A DNA stretch of 64,000 nt from assembly GCA_900169235.1 (NCBI GenBank), contig FWCC01000002.1, positions 1-64,000 on the forward strand. The letters run 5' to 3'. The notes under the pieces are model-generated. The model ran no database searches, was not told the DNA's origin, and was given only the letters and a program-made list of their open reading frames with translations. Shown here piece after piece: positions 57,206 to 64,000 of this stretch; position 1 is the stretch's first letter; every line of letters starts with the position of its first letter. The DNA is from Zarea fungicola (Eukaryota > Ascomycota > Sordariomycetes > Hypocreales > Cordycipitaceae). The translations under genes and the position numbers were made by a program.

Positions 57206-58660
57206 ATGGCGCAATTATTCCTCGACGTCATCTACTCGTTTGGCAATTGCCTGAGCTGTTTTCCCGGTTCCCCCACGCTCAAAGTCAACAGCCGTAGCTT
57301 CAAGATCCTGCAATTGCTTGGTGAGGTGAGCTTCCCCAAAACCAGAACCAACTCTCATTATCTCCCTCCCTCATGGTATTGTCTTGCCCCTGCGCCCGGC
57401 TGACGTTTTCTGCTTTCCTTTATAGGGCGGCTTTTCCTATGTCTACCTTGTGGAGGACACTTCCAGCAAGGAGCTCTTCGCCCTCAAGAAGATTCGCTGC
57501 CACTTCGGCGCCGAGTCGGTACAGCAGGCTATGCGTGAGGTAGATGCCTATCGCCTGTTCCGCCATGTCCCCAACATCATCTCCTCCTACGATCATGCAG
57601 TCGCGACTGACCGCGGCGCCTCCGAAGAAGCCACAAAAACTGTCTATGTCCTGCTGCCGTATTACCGTCGCGGCAACCTCCAGGATATGATCAACGCCAA
57701 CCTCGTCAACCACGCTCGTTTTCCTGAACGACATCTTATGACGCTGTTTCTGGGTGTCTGCACCGCGCTGCGCGCCATGCATGATTACCATGCGCCGCCG
57801 GCGGAGCGCATGGAGATGGGCAACGAGGCCGATGATGCACACCACAACGATGAGGGACCAAGCAGTGGCGGTGGTGCCGGCAGGGGAGGCCGTTCATTGG
57901 CGAAGCGCACAGAACAGGATGAGGAGACGGAGCAGGAGCGGCCGCTGATGGAGTCAGAGAACAAGTTTGCGCAAGGCGGCAAAGTAAAAGCATATGCGCA
58001 TCGCGACATTAAGCCTGGTATTTTAAAAACCATACCCAGCAGCCCCTAACCTATTTCTCGATGCCATTCCTTGCTAATGTACAATTCACCCTGCTAGGAA
58101 ACATTATGATTGATGATACTGGGTCGGATCCAATACTCATGGACCTCGGCTCCGTCGCGCCTTCCCCGATCCCCGTCACATCTCAATCTGTCGCCCTCCA
58201 GATCCAGGAGACGGCTGCCGAGCACTCCACCATGCCCTACCGCGCTCCCGAGCTCTTCGATGTCCAGACGGGTGCTGTCATTGATACCAAAGTCGACATT
58301 TGGTCCCTCGGCTGCACATTGTTTGCCTGCCTAGTTGGCAAGTCCCCGTTTGAGATGCGCTCAGACGAGACGGGTGGCACCCTCTCGCTGTGTATCATGG
58401 GCGGTGATTGGAGATTTCCCGACCAGTCCCCCAACGGTGCCAAGCGCGTCAACAGCATCCAGACGGCAAAGGCCAAGGCAGCCGGAACCGCTGTTGGTGA
58501 AGGCTTGTCGGCTAGCGACACCGCCATTAGTGAACGTATCCGCGAGATTGTCCGCGCATGCCTCAAGGTTGAGCCTACGGAACGACCCGACATTCATCAG
58601 CTGATAGCCATGGTGGAAAACGTCATTCAAAACCTACCGGGGGGGGACTATGAATCGTAG
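57206..58660 (+). CDS. env7: STK16/ENV7-type serine/threonine protein kinase
   Basis: Three exons, 57206-57325, 57426-58017 and 58098-58660, encode 424 residues. Introns are 57326-57425 and 58018-58097. The N-terminus has Cys residues before the kinase domain (GNCLSCFPGS), matching the palmitoylated start of Env7/STK16. The kinase shows LGEGGFSYVYLVED, the ALKK lysine, AHRDIKPGN, DLG in place of DFG (normal for this family) and YRAPELFD. Between the LRAMHDYH helix and HRD there is an insertion of about 65 residues, acidic and Gly-rich. Yeast Env7 is a vacuolar membrane kinase that restrains vacuole fusion. Intron 2 falls in the catalytic loop (KP|GN). Confidence 0.9.
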
Positions 58661-58968
58661 GCACGCAGCCAATCTTATCCATTTGTATACGTATATTGCC
58701 ATGACAGCCTCCGTTTCCGCTCTTTTGCTTCCGCCTTCTTTCTACATTACTTTTCACGTGGGATATGGGAGTCTTCACTTTTTTTCTTTTTCATCTAGGA
58801 TAGCCTGCAACAGTAGCTTTTAGGAAAGTGCCTTGATATTATCTACTCAGGATGGGTTTGACCTAACAATGCCATAACACAATAATTTGTCCTCCACTGC
58901 TGCATTCCTACAATAACAGAACCCTGTCATTCTTCATCCGCACACGCACACCCAACTTCATTGTCACC
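58661..58968. other. Intergenic region between convergent env7 and ams1 genes
   Basis: A 308-bp interval of 3' UTR-type sequence; nothing further is seen. Confidence 0.55.
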
Positions 58969-61900
58969 CTAAAGCTGAAGCTTGAAGGTGGCAACCTCAA
59001 ACGGCCGCAATTTAATGTCAAACTTGCCGCCGCTAAAAGGTACATCCTCGTTCTCATCTTCTAGTAGGCTGCACTTGGACACACGCTTGACGTCAAATGC
59101 CGTCTCGATTGTGCCTCGGCTGTGGCCACCAAGCGACTCATACAGGCGCACAATCACGCTCTTTCCAGGATTGACACATAGGCCGTCCCGGCGGCTCACA
59201 TCCTCATCGTCGTGGCCGCGCTTGATAGTATCCAATATCAGCGAAGCAGATTCATCGATATTAACCAGTCTAATCGGAGCGCCACCGAGGTTGTTAATCG
59301 TAGCCTTGGATGCCGAAAGCACCTTGAGGGGTGTGTTGAAAGCATATCCAGCTCTGACAGTGGCCGAGGATAATGCGCCCTTGTGAGGGAAGATAGCCCA
59401 GCGGATAGAGTGCTTACCCATATCGGCGTTTGCATCAGGGGACTTTGGGGCGCGGAGGAGGGAGAGGCGCATCACTTTGCCAGCAGTGGCAAATCCGTAC
59501 TTGCTGTCGTTTAGAATAGAGACACCGTAGTTATGCTCCGATAAGTCGGCAAATTTGTGACAGCAGACCTCGAACTTCGCCATATCCCAACTCGTATTGT
59601 AATGAGTGGGACGCTTGGTAATGCTGTAGGCAGTTTCGTAGGAAGCCTCATTGTTGACAATGTTGACGGGGAATTCGACCTTGAGGAACTTGGAGTTTTC
59701 ATGCCAGTCAACCTCAGCAGAGCACTCGATCCAAGACGGCTGGCCCTTGAGCGAAGCAGAAAGGCTTATATATGACTTGAGGGAGCTGTCCTTGCTGATC
59801 TTGATGTCTGTGACCAAGGTGACGCGATGCGGTTTAACTTCATGTACGTGAGTTTCGCCGTACTCGACGTCCCTCTTGGTCTCAAGGTGATAGACCTCCA
59901 CATCCCAAGCCTCCCAGTATAGGGGAATGTCATCAAAGATAACATATTTGTTTGCCTTGGCACCCTTTTCGACAATCTCGCGATCGTTGAGACGGTCATA
60001 CAGCGAGGTGATGCAGCCGCCCTCGACAACGACTCTGAAATGCTCATTCTGGAGAACGTATTGGTCCTTGGTGACTTGGCGCAGTGTGACAGCAGGCTCG
60101 TTGCCCTGTGTCTTGAACGACCGGACCGGCAGTAGCTGGCCATCTCCGCAGGCAACGCCAACTTCTGTCTCAGAAATCTCGACAATCTCCTTACGATGCC
60201 AAGGCAGGGTATTAAGAACGACTGACTCCTGTACAGTGGATGCTCGGACATCAGAGGCGTCAAAACTCTGATACAGCTCTTTCAAAAGTCGGTGACCAGT
60301 CTTGAACACGTCAGCATAGAGCTTGTCGGAATCATCGTAGCACATCTCAATTGAGCTACCGGGAAGGCAATCATGAAACTGGCAGAGCAGGACAGTTTCC
60401 CACATATTATCAATGTCCTCGGTAGGATACTTGTAATTTTTGTTCTTGATGGAAGCAATAGTTGCAAGCTGCTCAATATCCCGGAGCATCACTTCGGCCT
60501 TGCGGTTGTAATATTTGTTGTTGGCCTGGGTGGTGTATGTGCCACGGTGAAGCTCAAAGTACAGCTCACCATACCATGTGGGGAAGTCGTCGACCTTTGA
60601 GGTTAACCGATCAAAGAAGTCATCGACTGAAAGGCCCACCTTGAGCTTGGGAATGCCACCAATGGTATTGCTGATGCCAGCACAGCGGCGCAGCTTCTCA
60701 AAGTGCTGCCACGTAGGGCCACCGCCGCCATCACCCTTTCCAAAAACGAGGAGTGAGGAGCTGTCAGTGCGCATCGTTTTGTGCTGGGAAATACTCCTGC
60801 GAAGATCACCAAACTCGGCTTCTGAGGTGTATGTTTCTGATGGAGGCATGTGGCAGATGACTTGACTGCCATCTGGACTGACCCACATGAAGGTAGTGTG
60901 AGGGAAGTTGTTGATATTGTTCCAACTCAGCTTCTGCGTCATGAAACGATCCATGCCAGCGAGACGGCAAAGTTGTGGCAGCTGGCTAGAGTAGCCAAAA
61001 GTATCGGGCAGCCAGAAGGTGCGGCTACGGGAGCCAAACTCAGACTCAAAGAATCGTTGGCCGTAGAAGAATTGACGGACGAGTGACTCTCCACTAGGCA
61101 TGTTGGTATCGTGTTCGACCCAGCTACCACCAATGGGGTGAAACTGGCCCTCCTTGACCTTGGCCTTGACACGCTCGAATGCGCGAGGGTAAAGTGTCTT
61201 GAGCCACTTATACTGCTGTGCTTGGGAACAAGCAAACTGCGCCTCTGGGTAGCGATCCATGAGATCACACTGACTGGACCAAGAACGGCAGACCTTGCGC
61301 TTGGTTTCATTGAAGGGCCAGAGCCAGCAGCTGTCAATGTGACAATGGCCAATACCGAAAACGACAGGGTCCTTGCCAACCTCGTAGACACGATGAGAGT
61401 CAACATCGGGGCCAATCACCTCCTGGGCAATCTTTCGGCACTTGAGAATAGAATCTTGATTATTGACCTGGAAAGTACCAATAATCTTCATGGCGACAGT
61501 CAAAGCCTTGTTCTGCTCTGCCGAGTTTTCGGGAAGTTCGCGGGCCGCGTCACCAATCTGCCAAATATCAAAAAGAAGCATGCGGGCTTCGTAGTTGACG
61601 GCGGCGATGGTAGCGTTGGTCAGAGTAAAGTAGCGGTTTGGGTCCGGGGGGGTGTTGGCGTTGGTGCCATCCGGGGCATTGCCAAACATGCCGTTGCAGG
61701 CCATTTCTACATAGATGACATGCTCCTTGGCATCGCGGAAGGCGTCTGGGATTACCCACTCAATGCGTTCACCGTTTCCAGTGAGACCTTGAAGAGGCAT
61801 TCCATCCTCGGACCAAATCATGCCCTCATTGTTGGCGTCCCATTCGAGAATAATAAATTCTTCATCGGCGATCTCGTGAGGGATGGTTAGGATGACACGG

Positions 61901-62287
61901 AACCAGTGAGTGGTCCAAGAAGGACCAAATGAGTCGCCAATGTGAGCTTCTTTGAATTCGTGAGACATGGCCTCTTCGAAAGTAGGCCTTTCCTGGCCTT
62001 CAGCAGCCCATGTGGAAAGCTTGATGTTGGGCTCGCCCGTATAGCGGGCATTGAACATGTTCCTGCACCATGTTAGTTCAAGGCATTGTATTTTCGAGTG
62101 GAGGAGAAAATGACGGGAGAAAGGGACAAAAAAAAACTCACGCCAACAGGTTGACCTTATCATACTGCCCAGACTTGTAAAAGGGCTCGATACGGCCCTG
62201 GAGAATGCTTGTCTTGGCTACGCCGATGGGCCGGTCGGCGAAGACAGGGTAAGCACCTGCGCTCTTGTGGTCATGGCCGCCACCCAT
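58969..62287 (-). CDS. ams1: Vacuolar/cytosolic alpha-mannosidase, GH38 (Ams1)
   Basis: Two exons, 62287-62142 and 62062-58969, encode 1079 residues, near yeast Ams1 (1083). The intron (62141-62063) has a GTGAGT donor and CTAAC branch site. The GH38 catalytic domain begins near residue 275 with GIGHCHIDSCWLWPFNETKRK (zinc-binding His and Asp); the nucleophile region is FWLPDTFGYSSQLPQ (about 400). C-terminal beta domains follow. No signal peptide is present, in keeping with direct cytosol-to-vacuole delivery of Ams1 in yeast. It trims free oligosaccharides and vacuolar glycans. The start MGGGHDHKSAGAYPVFADRP is the first ATG that joins in frame. Confidence 0.94.
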
Positions 62288-64000
62288 AGTGTCAACGTCG
62301 AAAGTGTGACCGGGAGCTGGGGGAGCAGATCGATTGGAGAGACGACGTAGTCTTGGCGGGAGAGGATGAGAAAGGTAAGAAGCTGTAGAATGGCGCGGGC
62401 AATCGGCTGGTGGTGGACTGTGGAAACTGGCGTTGGAGCTGTTCAGTCAAGGGTTTAAGTAAGTAGTTGGATAGAACCGCAATTGAAAACCATATGAGAG
62501 AAGAGGAAAAATGAGCTTCCTTGAAGCGACGCCACGTGGTGAGCTTTAAGAAGAAATGAAGTCGCTTGGGGAAGGTGGCCGTAAGCCATGCAACCTTGAC
62601 GAGCGATTGTGGAGGAGGGGAAGCAACAAGCTGGGGGAGAAGCGACAGTGTATGAGCTAGTGGAGGAGGATGGCCAAGCTTGTAAGTACCTAGCTGGTTC
62701 GGTGGGCAGTTTGGCGGGGCCAGTGAAATGTCCACTGTGGTTGCGGCCGGGACGGAGTCTGGAATGCCCTGTGTGCCTGTAATAAAGCCTCTAATGAGGT
62801 AGTCTGTACAGAGTACGGAGTACAGAGAAGATTTCTGTATTGAGGGAAAAGGGAGGCTGGGGATTAATTTGTTTGGTGGTTTGGTGGTTTGGTGCTGCTT
62901 GACAATACTGCAATCAGACAATCTGGAGATGCTGTACCAAGGGCGCCAAGTGGACCCGAGGCTGTGCGGGCAGCAGCCACTGCAGGGACACATGTAGAAT
63001 TTTGGGGCAGCGCTGGGGAACAAACGAACTTGGAGCTTGCTTCAGAGAGACGCTTCTTTGGGGAGATGGAGGGGTAGAGGGCGCAGCACCAACTTCAGTG
63101 GCGGGAGTGTTCCGGTACCCGAGCAGTGGAGTGGCCTCTGTCCACTCAAAGCTGCAACGGGAACGAGTGAATTCAAATGTAACTGACTGATGCTCAACAT
63201 ACCTCATTTTTAGCGGCCTAACATGGCTCTTGTTAGATTTCAGCTGGGGAGGCCGGGTCGAATAGTAACAAGACCAGATGCCCGAATCGGAGCAGACAGA
63301 CGAAGAACGGGCGATTCGACGAGCCAGGGCACAACGAAAAAGAAGGACACGGCGCCTAAGCCGTCTCGGTATATAGGGAAATATATTTATGTATGTGACA
63401 GCAGGCGACGTCGTTGTTGCACAATCGCAGAGGAGAGGTGCTTGATCATTACAAAGCAGCAGAAAATCAACGCCAGCAAGTGGAAGCCAAAAAGAAAGAA
63501 AGAATGAGAGATAATGGGATGTCGGTGGTCAGGGCACGCCGTTGAGGAAATGAGATGAGATGCTGGGTTCAAAGTCTTGGCGTGTTCATCCAGTTATGTA
63601 GCATCTTGCTGGAAGCCATGATTTACAGCCATTGCGGCAGGCGAGACTGCCTCTGCCTCTACTGCACCTCCCACAGGCCTACTAGCAGGAGCCAGGGGGT
63701 GAGCTCATTTTTATTTTAATTTCAACATTCGGTAGCCACTGGGGGGGGTTATTTGGTTGTGGCCGCCTGCCTAATCTTTGTCCTATCTAGAGTGCTTTCT
63801 GGCTGGGCGATTGAGACACTTTCCCAGTACACGCACACTGCGCAACCAGATGCATGGAACAGGCAACTGATTTATTCCACCATACGTAGTTCATTTTTGG
63901 TGACACGTATTTAATTAACGTGATCTGCATGTACCGAATAATACAACAATTTAACGTGGAATCCTTTCAGCTGTGCTCTTCATAGCATCGTTTCACTACC
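62288..64000. other. ams1 upstream region to window end
   Basis: No gene is supported. The DNA holds a TACGGAGTA 9-mer (62814-62822), a GGTGGTTT short tandem (about 62876-62893), and a purine-rich stretch near 63470-63510. The left side is presumably the ams1 promoter; the rest may belong to genes beyond the edge. Confidence 0.5.

Noticed and set aside
62292..63023. 243-codon frame upstream of ams1 on the minus strand
   Set aside because: Low-complexity Ser/Pro composition typical of C/T-rich leader; no domain.

Overview
The window is a gene-dense stretch of nuclear DNA from a filamentous ascomycete (Pezizomycotina, probably Sordariomycetes). The evidence is short introns (mostly 49-100 nt) with GT(A)NGT donors and CTAAC/TACTAAC branch sites, compact genes on both strands, and orthologues such as PEX4, DPH4, mL59, SNT2 and ENV7 in fungal form. 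I cannot name the species. No plasmid, phage, CRISPR array or intact transposon is visible. Eighteen protein genes and one RNA gene are supported, all housekeeping or conserved.

Layout. 1-10 kb: Golgi mannosyltransferase (MNN9 family, +), peroxisomal E2 PEX4 (-), a disordered nuclear-type protein (-) and a PRA1/YIP3 membrane protein (-), then about 3 kb without a gene. 9.6-16.7 kb: ELMO-domain protein (-), a four-helix membrane protein with a PPxY motif (+), and eIF2 gamma (-). 18.5-25 kb: mitochondrial ribosomal protein mL59 (+), DPH4 (+), 14-3-3 protein (-), a GTAC-rich intergenic block, and ATPase inhibitor IF1 (+). 25-37 kb: nucleoporin NSP1 (-), a LAA2-like trafficking protein (+), a split initiator tRNA-Met gene (+), spliceosomal helicase PRP28 (+), and valyl-tRNA synthetase (-). 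37-43 kb: an uncharacterised mitochondrial-type protein (+) and a 13-exon HELQ/MUS-301-type DNA helicase (-). 43-54 kb: 4.8 kb without a gene, then chromatin protein SNT2 (+). 54-62 kb: S9 peptidase (+), ENV7-type kinase (+), vacuolar alpha-mannosidase (-). The remainder is promoter-like DNA.

The most unusual element is at 30097-30283. Removing two intervals that look exactly like spliceosomal introns (55 and 60 nt; GT...TACTAAC/CTCTAAC...AG) leaves a perfect 72-nt initiator tRNA-Met, with all four stems paired, a CAU anticodon and the eukaryotic initiator T-loop AUCGAAA. Neither interval lies at the canonical tRNA-intron position 37/38. An upstream TATA, an intact box A and a terminal T10 tract suggest Pol III transcription. 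If confirmed, the initiator tRNA would need the spliceosome to mature.

Other points of interest are a 2-nt microexon needed to rebuild the HHAG motif of the HELQ-type helicase; an in-frame, AUG-less, arginine-rich leader upstream of valyl-tRNA synthetase that could encode a mitochondrial isoform; an eIF2 gamma stop codon overlapping a splice donor; and a 935-nt intron inside the first PHD finger of SNT2. All gene models are read by eye from splice consensus and protein continuity; no alignment or search was run.
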